This document shows, in pieces, positions 33,464 through 42,102 of a stretch of DNA of 51,784 nt; the stretch's first letter is position 1; every line of letters begins with the position of its first letter. Origin of the DNA: Veillonellaceae bacterium (GTDB lineage: Bacteria > Bacillota > Negativicutes > Veillonellales > Negativicoccaceae). The position numbers were made by a program, and so were the translations under genes. The stretch covers positions 1-51,784 of the forward strand of contig JALELM010000013.1 of the NCBI GenBank assembly GCA_022771805.1, in the 5' to 3' direction. The notes below the pieces were generated by a model. It worked only from the letters and a program-made list of their open reading frames with translations. It was not told the DNA's origin and did no database searches.

Positions 33464-35431
33464 TTACTTCACCCGACTTCCCGCCGGCATATCCGGCACG
33501 AAAGGTACTACCAATTTACCGTCCTGCGAGGCCGCCAGAATCATCCCTTGCGAGAGTACGCCCCGAAGTTTCACCGGCTTCAGGTTCGTCACGAGAATCA
33601 CATGCTTGCCGATAAGTTCTGCCGGCTCATAATGCTGTGCAATGCCGCTGACGATACTGCGTTCTTCATTGCCGAGCGTCACCGTCAAATGCAGCAATTT
33701 ATCCGCTTTCGGCACTTTTTCGCAGGCCAGCACTTCCGCTACCCGCAAATCCAACTTCATGAAGTCGTCAATCGCCACCTGCGGGATTGCCGCTTCTGCT
33801 GCGGGCGGTGCCGCCGGCTTTGCCGCTGCCGGGGTCGGCTCCGCAGCCTTTGCCGCCGTTTCTTCTTCCGCTTCGGCCGACTCATGCCGCGGGAACAGCG
33901 GCGCCGCTTTGGCGACCGTCGTGCCGCCCGGATAGCCGTTCACAACCGCCTCCGTCAGGCAAAATCCCGTATTCGGCAAGCCCAGCTGCGCCCACATATT
34001 TTCCGCCGCCTGCGGAATCAACGGCGAGGCGAGCAACGCCACCAGACGCAAGCCGTCCGCCAGACGATAGAGCACTGCATCCAGATCGGCCGGTTCCGCC
34101 GCTTTGGCGAGCTTCCACGGTTCCGTCACATCGATGTACTTATTCAGCGCACGCACGAAGATCCACAATTCTTTGAACGCAAGGTTCAGCCGCTTCGCAT
34201 CCATATTGCGGCGATACGCGGCCGTCGTCTCTTCCGCCAACGCCGTCAGCTCCGCATTGGCCTGCGCCACCGCGGCGGACACTTCCTGCGGCAGTGGCGG
34301 CACCGTACCGCCGCGATATTTTTCCACCATCGTTAGCGTACGATGCAGCAGGTTGCCAAGATCATTCGCCAAATCGGAATTCGTCTTGCGGATCAAACGC
34401 TGCCGGCTGAAATTGCCGTCCTGACCGAGAGAAATATCGGTAACGAGGAAGTAGCGAATGGCGTCCGCTCCGAATTCGTCCAGCAACGGCAACGGATCGA
34501 CCACATTGCCGCGCGACTTGCTCATCTTTTCACCGTCGACGATGAGCCAGCCGTGGCCGTACACCTGTTTCGGCAAATCGATACCGAGACTCATCAGAAT
34601 AATCGGCCAAATAATCGCATGGAAACGTACGATCTCTTTCCCGACCAGGTGAATATCCGCCGGCCAGAACTGCGCGAATTTCGGATCGTCCGTGCCGTAG
34701 CCGAGCGCCGTCAAATAGTTCGCCAACGCATCGAACCAGACATAGATGACGTGTTTTTCATCAAAAGGTACCGGAATCCCCCAGTCGAAACTGGAACGCG
34801 AAACGCTCAAATCTTCCAAGCCGCTCTTGACGAACTCGATCATCTCATTGCGGCGGGAAACCGGCTGAATGAAATCCGGATTTTCTTCAATAAACTGCAA
34901 CCAGCGATCCGCATACCGGCTCATCCGGAAAAAGTAGCTTTCCTCCGAGACGAGCTCCACCGGGCGATGACAATCCGGGCAGGCGTGCGATTCATCCAAT
35001 TTGTTTTCCGGCCAAAACGTTTCACAGGGCGTGCAATACCAGCCCTCGTACTTCGATTTATAGATATCGCCGTTGTCGTACGCCTGTCGGAAAAGCTGTT
35101 GCACCACGCGACGATGCCGTTCTTCCGTTGTCCGGATAAAGTCGTCATGGCTGATATTCAGCTTGCGCCAAAGATTTTGGAAGCCGGCCACGATCGGATC
35201 GACATAGGCCTGCGGGGTGACTCCTTCTTCTTCCGCTTTGCGCTGAATTTTCTGTCCGTGTTCGTCGGAGCCGGTGACAAAGTACACCGCATCCCCGCGC
35301 AGACGATGGTACCGCGCCATGACGTCGGCCAGCGTCGTACAGTATGTATGCCCGATATGCAGCTTGGCACTCGGGTAATAAATCGGTGTCGTGATATAAA
35401 ATGTATCCTGTTTCTGTTGTGCCTCTTGCAT
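33464..35431 (-). CDS. metG: Methionyl-tRNA synthetase
   Basis: 655 residues. It charges tRNA-Met. Class I motifs: HIGH in KLHIGHTY and KMSKS in GEKMSKSRGN. The Cys pairs CTPC and CPDC mark the zinc knuckle near residues 125-145. An Ala/Pro/Lys-rich linker (about 520-550) joins a C-terminal EMAP-type tRNA-binding domain (LDLRVAEVLACEKVP to the end) used for dimerisation. The start MQEAQQ was chosen for GGAGGG seven bases ahead; it overlaps the rsmI stop as TAATG. Confidence 0.96.
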   Translation of the reverse strand: MQEAQQKQDTFYITTPIYYPSAKLHIGHTYCTTLADVMARYHRLRGDAVYFVTGSDEHGQKIQRKAEEEGVTPQAYVDPIVAGFQNLWRKLNISHDDFIRTTEERHRRVVQQLFRQAYDNGDIYKSKYEGWYCTPCETFWPENKLDESHACPDCHRPVELVSEESYFFRMSRYADRWLQFIEENPDFIQPVSRRNEMIEFVKSGLEDLSVSRSSFDWGIPVPFDEKHVIYVWFDALANYLTALGYGTDDPKFAQFWPADIHLVGKEIVRFHAIIWPIILMSLGIDLPKQVYGHGWLIVDGEKMSKSRGNVVDPLPLLDEFGADAIRYFLVTDISLGQDGNFSRQRLIRKTNSDLANDLGNLLHRTLTMVEKYRGGTVPPLPQEVSAAVAQANAELTALAEETTAAYRRNMDAKRLNLAFKELWIFVRALNKYIDVTEPWKLAKAAEPADLDAVLYRLADGLRLVALLASPLIPQAAENMWAQLGLPNTGFCLTEAVVNGYPGGTTVAKAAPLFPRHESAEAEEETAAKAAEPTPAAAKPAAPPAAEAAIPQVAIDDFMKLDLRVAEVLACEKVPKADKLLHLTVTLGNEERSIVSGIAQHYEPAELIGKHVILVTNLKPVKLRGVLSQGMILAASQDGKLVVPFVPDMPAGSRVK

Positions 35432-36270
35432 TATATTCCCTCCGTATCCGTTCCCAGACAATAGGCATATACTTCCCGCCGGGACACACCGGCCGCCTTC
35501 GCCACTTCGCGGCAGGCTTCCGCATACCGCAGCCCTTCCGCTTCATATTTTTTCACCAGAGCCGGCCAGTCTTCCTGCTCCACCGCAGTCGTTTCCGGCT
35601 CGGCTCCCGCCACGAGGATGACGAATTCGCCGCGCGGTTCGGTCGCCGCCGCGGCTGCCGTCAGTTCCCGCAACGTACCGCGGTAAAAGGTTTCGTATTT
35701 TTTGGTCAGTTCGCGAGCCAGCACCGCCTGCCGATCGCCCAATGCTTCACTGACTGCCGCCAAGGTTTTCGCCAGACGATGCGGCGCTTCATAGAAAATC
35801 AGGGTCGCCGGTTCCGTGCGGAGCAGCGCCAAGGCCTCCTGCTGTTTCTGCCGTGTCCGCGGCAGGAAACCGACAAAGCGGAAGGCTCGCGTATCGAGCC
35901 CCGAAGCGACGAGTGCCGTCAGCCCCGCATTGGCTCCCGGCAGCGGCACGACGGTACCGTTCGCCGCAATCACCGCCTGCACCAGTTCCAAGCCGGGATC
36001 GGCAACGGCGGGCATGCCCGCATCGCTTACCAGCGCGATATCCTCGCCCGCCGCCAATGCCGCCAGCAGTTGCGGGCCGACCTGCTCCTTGTTGTACTCA
36101 TGGTATGCAAGCCGATCCGTCGTAATTTCATAATGTGCACAAAGAATACCCGTACGCCGGGTATCTTCGCAGGCAATATGCCGGACGGAACGCAGAACCT
36201 CGACCGCCCGATAGGTCATATCGCCGAGATTGCCGATCGGTGTCGGCACCAAGTACAATGTACCGCTCAT
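35431..36270 (-). CDS. rsmI: 16S rRNA 2'-O-methyltransferase RsmI
   Basis: 279 residues. RsmI methylates the ribose of C1402 in 16S rRNA. Tetrapyrrole-methylase fold tracts: LYLVPTPIGNLGDMTYRA, ALVSDAGMPAVADPG, PLPGANAGLTALVASGL and YEAPHRL. The ATG overlaps the stop codon of the methyltransferase gene upstream (ATGA). In Bacillus the gene is yabC next to metS, the same order as here. Confidence 0.95.
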   Translation of the reverse strand: MSGTLYLVPTPIGNLGDMTYRAVEVLRSVRHIACEDTRRTGILCAHYEITTDRLAYHEYNKEQVGPQLLAALAAGEDIALVSDAGMPAVADPGLELVQAVIAANGTVVPLPGANAGLTALVASGLDTRAFRFVGFLPRTRQKQQEALALLRTEPATLIFYEAPHRLAKTLAAVSEALGDRQAVLARELTKKYETFYRGTLRELTAAAAATEPRGEFVILVAGAEPETTAVEQEDWPALVKKYEAEGLRYAEACREVAKAAGVSRREVYAYCLGTDTEGI

Positions 36271-37031
36271 TGCGGCGCCTCCTTCGTATAAAAACGCAGC
36301 AGATCGTCCGTATATTCGCCCGGTGCGCGATACAGCACCAGCGGCGGCAATACTTCCGTCCCCGGATTCCCGTGCAGACGGGCTTCCATGAGCACCAGCT
36401 TCGCCGGACCGTCCGCATAGCTGTGCACCCAGCGCAGACGCTTTACCCGCAAGCGAGCCGTTTCCAGAGCCGCCAGCCATTCCACCGCCCGCTCCGCCCG
36501 CTGCACGAGCGCCAGACGGCCGCCGTGCCGCAACAGATGCCGCCCCGCCGCGACCACATCGTCCCGAGTCGCCCGCACTTCATGCCGGGCATTTCTCGCT
36601 CCCGCAGTACGGCTGCAGGCGCCGCGGCCTGCCGCCATATAGGGCGGATTGACCACGACGAGATCGGCTGCCGCTGCGGGAAATTGCGCGTAGTCCCGGT
36701 AATCGGCAGTCAGTACGCGAATTTTGTCCGCATGCCCGTTGCCGCTCGCGCTGCGAGCCGCCATATCCGCAAGGCGGGGATTGCATTCCACCGCGGTAAT
36801 ATCCCGCGCACCGCGTGAACAGAGCAGCAGCGGAATGACGCCGGTACCCGTCCCGAGATCCCAGCAGCGATCCGCCCGCTTCAGCGTGGCGAAATGTGCC
36901 AGCAGCACCGCATCCGTCGTCATGCAGAATTCCTGCGGATGCTGGATCAGGTACATCCCGTCACGCACCAGGTCGTCCAATCGCTCCCCGTCGCGCAACA
37001 CAAACTCAGTTGTCGCGCCGTCCGTTTTCAC
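36267..37031 (-). CDS. trmN6: tRNA1(Val) adenine-37 N6-methyltransferase-like protein
   Basis: About 254 residues. SAM-binding tract DLGTGTGVIPLLL and the N6-adenine catalytic motif NPPY (VVNPPYMAAG). Matches the TrmN6/YabB family that methylates A37 of tRNA. A GTG start at 37031 was chosen because GAGG lies five bases ahead and the overlap with ricT is short (26 bases); an ATG 23 codons earlier has no ribosome site and would overlap more. The substrate tRNA is inferred from family and context. Confidence 0.9.
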   Translation of the reverse strand: MKTDGATTEFVLRDGERLDDLVRDGMYLIQHPQEFCMTTDAVLLAHFATLKRADRCWDLGTGTGVIPLLLCSRGARDITAVECNPRLADMAARSASGNGHADKIRVLTADYRDYAQFPAAAADLVVVNPPYMAAGRGACSRTAGARNARHEVRATRDDVVAAGRHLLRHGGRLALVQRAERAVEWLAALETARLRVKRLRWVHSYADGPAKLVLMEARLHGNPGTEVLPPLVLYRAPGEYTDDLLRFYTKEAPQ

Positions 37032-38025
37032 GTGCGCCTCTGCCTTCTCTGCGATTCTCCCGCCGCCGACCGCGGCCGGAACGTCCTTCCCGCCGCTCAT
37101 CGCGTGCGGGTGTCTTGCTTTCTCTCTCGTTGCGCGGCCTTGCCTGTTTCGCGGGTTCCGCGCCTTCGCGCGGTTCTTCGCGCACTTCGGTCAGTTCCTG
37201 CCAACTCCACTCCAGGCGCCGCTCGTCCGGCATCTGAACGAGAGCCGTCCGCTTATTGGTATTGACGTTTTGCACCTTTCCTCGCCCGGCCGGCGTATCC
37301 ACCTCTTTGCCGACTCGCGGCGCGAGCCGTTCCTGCGCCTCTTTTTTGCGCGGGCAGGCGCAATCCTTGCAAAGATCGCCGCCTTTTTTGTAGGAATCGT
37401 TTTCATACCGCAGGCAACACATCAGGCGTCCGCATGCCCCCGACACCTTCGTCGGGTTCAGCGACAGCCCTTGATTCTTTGCCATCTTGATCGAAACCGC
37501 CGCAAATTCCTGCAGGAATGTCGCGCAACAAAACGCCCGACCGCAAGGGCCGATCCCGTTCAGTTCTTTCGCCTCGTCACGCACCCCGACCTGCCGCAGC
37601 TCGATCCGGGTATGGAACACAGAAGCCAGATCCCGTACCAGCTCACGGAAATCGACGCGCCCGTCCGCGGTAAAGAAAAAAATGATCTTGCTCATGTCGA
37701 AGGTATACTCGACATTGATCAGTTTCATCGGCAGCTTGTGCTTCTCGATTTTTTCTTTACCGATATCGAACGCTCGCCGTTCCCGCTCCTTATTCCGCCC
37801 GACCTGATGCAAATCCGCTCGCGTTGCCTGGCGCAACACGGGTTTCAACGGCGAAGCGATTTCTTCGCTTTGCACTTGGCGCGGGCCGATCACGACCCGA
37901 CCGAACTCCAGCCCCCAACTCGTCTCGACGATTACGCCGTCGTCCGTCGCCAGTGCCAGTTTTTGCGGGTCAAAATAGTAAATTTTCCCCGCCCGCTTAA
38001 AGCGTACCCCTACTACGGTTTGCAT
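37006..38025 (-). CDS. ricT: RicT/YaaT (PSP1-domain) protein
   Basis: 339 residues. A PSP1 domain with cysteine clusters CGRAFCCATF, CGRLMCCLRYE and CKDCACP, the type that holds Fe-S clusters in the Bacillus RicAFT complex, which aids RNase Y mRNA processing. The last about 75 residues are extremely Arg/Glu/Gly-rich and probably disordered, perhaps RNA-binding; this tail is longer than in Bacillus. GGGG lies ahead of the ATG, which overlaps holB by 29 bases. The yabA gene found next to it in Bacillus is missing here, and RicA/RicF are not in the window. Confidence 0.93.
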   Translation of the reverse strand: MQTVVGVRFKRAGKIYYFDPQKLALATDDGVIVETSWGLEFGRVVIGPRQVQSEEIASPLKPVLRQATRADLHQVGRNKERERRAFDIGKEKIEKHKLPMKLINVEYTFDMSKIIFFFTADGRVDFRELVRDLASVFHTRIELRQVGVRDEAKELNGIGPCGRAFCCATFLQEFAAVSIKMAKNQGLSLNPTKVSGACGRLMCCLRYENDSYKKGGDLCKDCACPRKKEAQERLAPRVGKEVDTPAGRGKVQNVNTNKRTALVQMPDERRLEWSWQELTEVREEPREGAEPAKQARPRNERESKTPARDERREGRSGRGRRRENRREGRGARENGRRDN

Positions 38026-38992
38026 AGTACCCCTTTCGTCGTAAGTCCAAACCGCGCAACACCAACATGTCGCCGATCAATTTATCCGAAATATACAGGC
38101 GCTCCGCAGCGAGTGCCGTGACAATCAATTCACCGAATTCCGTCAGCGCATCCGGCAGCCAGCGCCGTTGCCAACGTTCCAACTCCGGCACGGCGAAACG
38201 GCAACGCACCGTTTCGGGCGCAGCCCCCGCGCGCAACACGGCCAAGTCGCGTACCAACAGGTAGAGCCAACGCAAACAGGTCATATTTTCTTCCCGCTCG
38301 ACCTTGCGCCATAATTCGGTGGCCGTGAAATACGGCGTGCGTCCTTCCGTCAATTCCGCCAGTAACTCCGTGGCGGCCGCAGCGCTTGCCGCAATTCCGC
38401 CTTCCAGAATCCGGCCGGCCGCGCCCGGATTGCCGTCCGTTACCTGGTACAGCAGCTCCGCTTCGCCCGGCGCGACGGTTCCCAATGCTTCGGCAAAGGC
38501 CGCCGGCTCCCAGGCCGCAAACGAATACTTCGTTACCCGCGACAAAATAGTGGGCAACAAGCGATCCGTCTCGCTGAGCAAAATAAAATACGTTCCCGGT
38601 GTCGGCTCTTCCAACGTTTTGAGCAGGGCATTCGCCGCAACCTCGTTGATCCTTTCCGCACCGGCCAGCACCACGACCCGCCTGCCTTCGGCAGTATAGG
38701 CCAGCGCCTGCTGCAGTTCGCGGATCTGTACGATCCGCAGTATACCGCCGAGCGGTTGCACGTAAAAAAAATCCGCGCCGTCCTGCAGAAAAGATTGCTT
38801 CCCTTCCTGCGTATCCGTCGGCCGTCGTTGCAAACGCCGCTGCAGCAATTGCTCCGCCAGCCGCCACGCCGTCTCGCTGCGACCGATTCCGGCCGGTCCG
38901 ACGAACAGCAGCGCATGTGCCAAGAGTTCGCGCCGTACTTCGCTCTGCAGGCGACTCCACACGCCGGGATGTACTCCCGCCCGTTCTGCCAT
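37997..38992 (-). CDS. holB: DNA polymerase III delta' subunit (clamp-loader)
   Basis: 331 residues. AAA+ fold of the clamp loader that puts the sliding clamp on DNA. The Walker A-like loop reads VGPAGIGRSE, with Arg where ATP-binding members have Lys, fitting the inactive delta' site. The tract NALLKTLEEPTPGTYFILLSE and the SRV sensor region are typical. The four-Cys zinc module that delta' and tau usually carry after the Walker loop is absent (LLQRRLQRRPTDTQEGK). It heads the operon, 5' of ricT, as in Bacillus. Confidence 0.92.
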   Translation of the reverse strand: MAERAGVHPGVWSRLQSEVRRELLAHALLFVGPAGIGRSETAWRLAEQLLQRRLQRRPTDTQEGKQSFLQDGADFFYVQPLGGILRIVQIRELQQALAYTAEGRRVVVLAGAERINEVAANALLKTLEEPTPGTYFILLSETDRLLPTILSRVTKYSFAAWEPAAFAEALGTVAPGEAELLYQVTDGNPGAAGRILEGGIAASAAAATELLAELTEGRTPYFTATELWRKVEREENMTCLRWLYLLVRDLAVLRAGAAPETVRCRFAVPELERWQRRWLPDALTEFGELIVTALAAERLYISDKLIGDMLVLRGLDLRRKGYYANRSRGTL

Positions 38993-39027
38993 GCGCCACC
39001 GTCCTTTCCATTTTACCTTATTTTTTA

Positions 39028-39033
39028 ATTATA
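39028..39033 (-). promoter_or_regulatory. Extended -10 promoter of holB operon
   Basis: Minus-strand TGATATAAT, hexamer at 39033-39028, 36 bases before the holB start. No good -35. It lies between the end of the lipase gene and holB; no terminator is seen after the lipase gene. Confidence 0.6.
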
Positions 39034-39058
39034 TCATGCTTTCGCAAATGCTTACGGC

Positions 39059-40348
39059 TCAATGCGCCGCCAAGTCCGCCGCAATTTCCGGCGGCAAGAT
39101 CAGCCGTCCCGCTTCATCCGCCAAAACGGGGAACACGGTATACGCCGCATTGCTGAATATCTTTTCTTCCCAAGACAGCACGGCACCGTCCGCCGTGCGT
39201 ATCCACTGCGGCGAAAAGGTCAACGCATAGGTGCGGTTTTGGCTCGTGCGTTCGGACAGCACCCGTACCGGCAACCACAGCAGGTATTTCGCCCCCTTGC
39301 TGCGGGCGGCCGCCAACGCCTCTTCCCTCGTTTGCGGGCAGTAGTCGCGATACAACCTTGCCTGCCACTGCAAGCCCGTCGTATGGATGACGGTATTGGC
39401 ATAGGCGCGGCAAAGCGGCACCGAAATTTCCAAGGTGGATGTGACGGGCACCGTCGCCAGGTAGATGTCGGCCGGCTCCTCGGCTTGCAAATGCGCCGGG
39501 AACAACATCGCCGCCTGATAAAACGCTTCGTCCAGGAAGCGGATCATCGAGTGCGGAATTTTCACCGGCGGCGTATGACTGTCCCACTGAATGGAATTCG
39601 GATTGGCATGGTAGCCGGCCTTGAACAGCCGGAATACATTCGGCAACACATCCGCATTCATCGTGTAATTTACCGTTACGAGATCCTTCGCCTGCTCCCA
39701 TACCGCCGCATCGGCAAAGGCGGGCGCGGCAAAAGTAATTACCTTCGTCCGCTCGGGCAGCGTGCCGCCCCGCTTGCCCTCCAAGCCGATCACCAGCGCC
39801 ACGCTGCCGCCGAGACTGTGCCCCGTCAGCAGCAACCGGCCGCCGTTCGCCGCGGCCTGCCCGAAGGCTTCCGTCGCCATGATCCGTTGCGCCGCTTCCC
39901 AATAGCCGGCATGCACACGCGCGCCCGGGATACTGACGATTTCCTTCAGGCTGTCGGCCAGATTTGTCTTCAGATCCGTTTTCCGTTCCGTACCGGAAAT
40001 GGCGACGACAGTGTACGGACTTCCGTCAATCAGCCGGGTTGCGATGAGAAAGCGTTCCTTTCCCGTATCGTGGTACGACACCTCATAGCCGGCACGCGTC
40101 AACGCCCGCGCCGGCAGCTCATTCCACTCGGACTCATATGCGCCCATCGCCGCATACGCCGCCAGCAATACCTCATTCGAATTTGTCCCCGCTTCGCTCA
40201 TCAAGGCCGCACTGCGCAGATCCGGCGCGACAATATTGGCTTCCTGCGCCGGCAAGGGTGTCGGCAACTCCGCCGCCGTCACCGCAAACCCGCAAATCGC
40301 CAATGCGCCCGCCAAAAAAGCCGGCAGCCATCTTCCCTGCCTATTCAT
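39059..40348 (-). CDS. Secreted class 3 lipase-family protein
   Basis: 429 residues. A signal peptide (about 1-26, hydrophobic FLAGALAICGFAVTA) sends it out of the cytoplasm. The alpha/beta-hydrolase core has the nucleophile elbow GHSLGGSVAL, with AISGTERKTD (oxyanion strand), and likely acid and His in NADVLPN and the SHTPPVKIPHSMIRF tract. A second domain of about 130 residues (from roughly 300) has no recognised relatives and may bind a surface or partner. The start MNRQGR overlaps the end of the upstream gene by 8 bases, so the two are coupled. The substrate is unknown. Confidence 0.85.
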   Translation of the reverse strand: MNRQGRWLPAFLAGALAICGFAVTAAELPTPLPAQEANIVAPDLRSAALMSEAGTNSNEVLLAAYAAMGAYESEWNELPARALTRAGYEVSYHDTGKERFLIATRLIDGSPYTVVAISGTERKTDLKTNLADSLKEIVSIPGARVHAGYWEAAQRIMATEAFGQAAANGGRLLLTGHSLGGSVALVIGLEGKRGGTLPERTKVITFAAPAFADAAVWEQAKDLVTVNYTMNADVLPNVFRLFKAGYHANPNSIQWDSHTPPVKIPHSMIRFLDEAFYQAAMLFPAHLQAEEPADIYLATVPVTSTLEISVPLCRAYANTVIHTTGLQWQARLYRDYCPQTREEALAAARSKGAKYLLWLPVRVLSERTSQNRTYALTFSPQWIRTADGAVLSWEEKIFSNAAYTVFPVLADEAGRLILPPEIAADLAAH

Positions 40349-41585
40349 TCCCTGCCTCCAAACTGTCTTCCCATGCCGTCTGCGCCGCCGCGTATCGGGC
40401 GGCCGCCGCCAAGAACCGTTCCGTTGCGACCGAGTCGACCGCCGGCGGCAACGGCAACCGCAACCAGGCACTGCAAGGCTGCGGTGCAAAGGCGGCGCGT
40501 CCGGCGCAAATCGCCCGACGTCCCGCCGTACTGTGCAAAAAGGCGTACAGAGCCAAGGCCGTCTGCCGCTCCTGCGCCCGCAATACAAAACCGTAGGGTG
40601 GCAAATCCCGCGCCGCTTGTGCCGCAGCAACCCACAGCACACGATAGCCGGTACTGTCCTGCAGCACGACCAGATCTCCCTCGCGCCATGCCGAGCCTGC
40701 TTCCCGCGGCAGCAATACCGCCTGCTCCGTCCCCCGCAGCGGCGCTTCTCCCGTCGCGGTCACCACGTCCGCCGCCGTCGCCAATGTCGGTTCTGCCGGC
40801 CACAGACTTTGCTCCCAGATCTCCGGCTCGCTCGTCTCATAACGAAAGGCCCCATGCTCATAATACGCATAGCCCCGCACGACTTCCTCCCGCGGCAGCC
40901 GGGAAAGCAAAAGGGATTCGCCCGTTTCGGCGGCATATACATAGGCGGTCAAATCCGCCTCCGGCGCCGTTGCGGGCAAGGCATCCCAAGCGGCAAATGC
41001 GCCGCCCGCCGCCAAGACCGTCAGCCGTTCCCGCGATCGCCCGTCCCGTGCATACACCAGCACGCCGTCATATTGCCGTGTTGCGGCCGCCGCCTCACTT
41101 TGCCACTGCACCGCCGGAAGCAACACCTGCCAGCGCTGCGCTTCCTCGGCGGTCGGCACCGTCGCATGCAGAACATACCGCTCTTGCGCGGCCAATCGTT
41201 TCAGTTCCCGATACAGAGCGCGGCCGCCGACAACCAGTACATCGCTGCCGGTCGGCAATTGCGCCAACGCCCGCTCCCACCACGCCGCAACGAGCTCGCC
41301 CTCGGGGCTCTGCGCCAGCGGCAAAAACGGTGTCGGATCCGTCCACAGCGCGGCTTGGTACAGAGGCAGGTACTGCGCCGGATCGCCGGCATACGGCGGC
41401 ACTCCGGGCAGTTGCAACTTCGTCACCGCCGCCGCAATCGTTTCTTCCGTGACACCGTATAACTTATTGGACGCATCGGCAAATAAGACACTGTCCACAT
41501 GCCGCGCGCGCAGTATCTCTTGAAAAATATTCTCTTCGGCAACACCCAACTCGGCAAAACGCGCCGTTTCTTCCGCCTGTATCAT
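40341..41585 (-). CDS. Unrecognised 414-residue protein
   Basis: No signal peptide or membrane segment; rich in Ala, Leu and Glu. I do not recognise a family with confidence. The part GDLVVLQDSTGYRV to FLHSTAGRRAI and then LRLPLPPAVDS resembles the end of a type I restriction specificity (HsdS) target-recognition domain, and the last 30 residues look like its helix. The N-terminal half (TGSDVLVVGGRALYRELKR) could be a degenerate N6-methyltransferase-like fold. Both are guesses. It overlaps the secreted lipase gene by 8 bases and should be cotranscribed. It follows a terminator of the preceding unit, so a promoter should lie near 41590-41605. Confidence 0.6.
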   Translation of the reverse strand: MIQAEETARFAELGVAEENIFQEILRARHVDSVLFADASNKLYGVTEETIAAAVTKLQLPGVPPYAGDPAQYLPLYQAALWTDPTPFLPLAQSPEGELVAAWWERALAQLPTGSDVLVVGGRALYRELKRLAAQERYVLHATVPTAEEAQRWQVLLPAVQWQSEAAAATRQYDGVLVYARDGRSRERLTVLAAGGAFAAWDALPATAPEADLTAYVYAAETGESLLLSRLPREEVVRGYAYYEHGAFRYETSEPEIWEQSLWPAEPTLATAADVVTATGEAPLRGTEQAVLLPREAGSAWREGDLVVLQDSTGYRVLWVAAAQAARDLPPYGFVLRAQERQTALALYAFLHSTAGRRAICAGRAAFAPQPCSAWLRLPLPPAVDSVATERFLAAAARYAAAQTAWEDSLEAGNE

Positions 41586-41607
41586 TTCGCCTCCCGTTTT
41601 CGCTTAT

Positions 41608-41634
41608 AAAAAAGGAGCCCCGCCCGGAGCCCCC
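41608..41634 (-). terminator. Terminator of small unknown gene
   Basis: On the minus strand GGGCTCC pairs with GGGGCTC (two G-T pairs) and is followed by T6. Confidence 0.65.
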
Positions 41635-41637
41635 GCA

Positions 41638-42033
41638 TTACATTATTTGGATACCGCAACAACTGTACGATGGCGTCAACATCACCACGACCGAATTCCC
41701 GGCAAACAGTTCGCCCACTTCGAAATAGACCATAATGCCCTCGTCGCTGCGTGCATAGACTCCCGCAATGCGATTCAAATATGGCAGGATCGTTTCCTCC
41801 GTAAAGGGTTGCTCATCCATTTCCAGCCAGTGCTCATTTTTCAAGCTCAGACTGTACAATGCCATCTCCCGCAACGCTTCACGCCGCTCCGTCAATCCTT
41901 CCCAGACTTCCTGACCGTAGGCTGCCGCCGCTTCGCTTTCATGTTCCGCAAACGGTTCCACCGACAGGAGTACCGGATGATCGCCGTCCATCACTTCCGC
42001 AATGAATCCCGTGCCCATAAAAGCCCATTTCAT
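41638..42033 (-). CDS. Small soluble protein of unknown function
   Basis: 131 residues, acidic, ending in a hydrophobic strand with the pair Cys-Cys (SYSCCGIQIM). It begins MKWAFMGTGF and has a helix-rich middle (VWEGLTERREALREMALYS). No family is recognised; a DUF2262-type resemblance is possible but weak. GGAGGG lies eight bases ahead of the ATG, with a good promoter further upstream. A single-gene unit. Confidence 0.7.
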   Translation of the reverse strand: MKWAFMGTGFIAEVMDGDHPVLLSVEPFAEHESEAAAAYGQEVWEGLTERREALREMALYSLSLKNEHWLEMDEQPFTEETILPYLNRIAGVYARSDEGIMVYFEVGELFAGNSVVVMLTPSYSCCGIQIM

Positions 42034-42055
42034 ACGGCATCCCTCCTTAGTCGTT

Positions 42056-42084
42056 ATTATAGCGCGCCGAACCGCGCTTGTCGA
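42056..42084 (-). promoter_or_regulatory. Promoter of small unknown gene
   Basis: Minus-strand -35 TCGACA (42084-42079), a 17-base spacer and -10 TATAAT (42061-42056). Confidence 0.7.
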
Positions 42085-42102
42085 CCGTTTCGGAGAAGAG
42101 AT

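Noticed and set aside
32642-34336. A 564-codon plus-strand open frame
   Set aside because: Antisense to tatD and metG, which have full motif sets. Same codon-bias explanation.
39062-41452. A 796-codon plus-strand open frame
   Set aside because: Antisense shadow of the lipase and the 414-residue gene; its product is Arg/Pro/Gln-rich, has no ribosome site and no domain.
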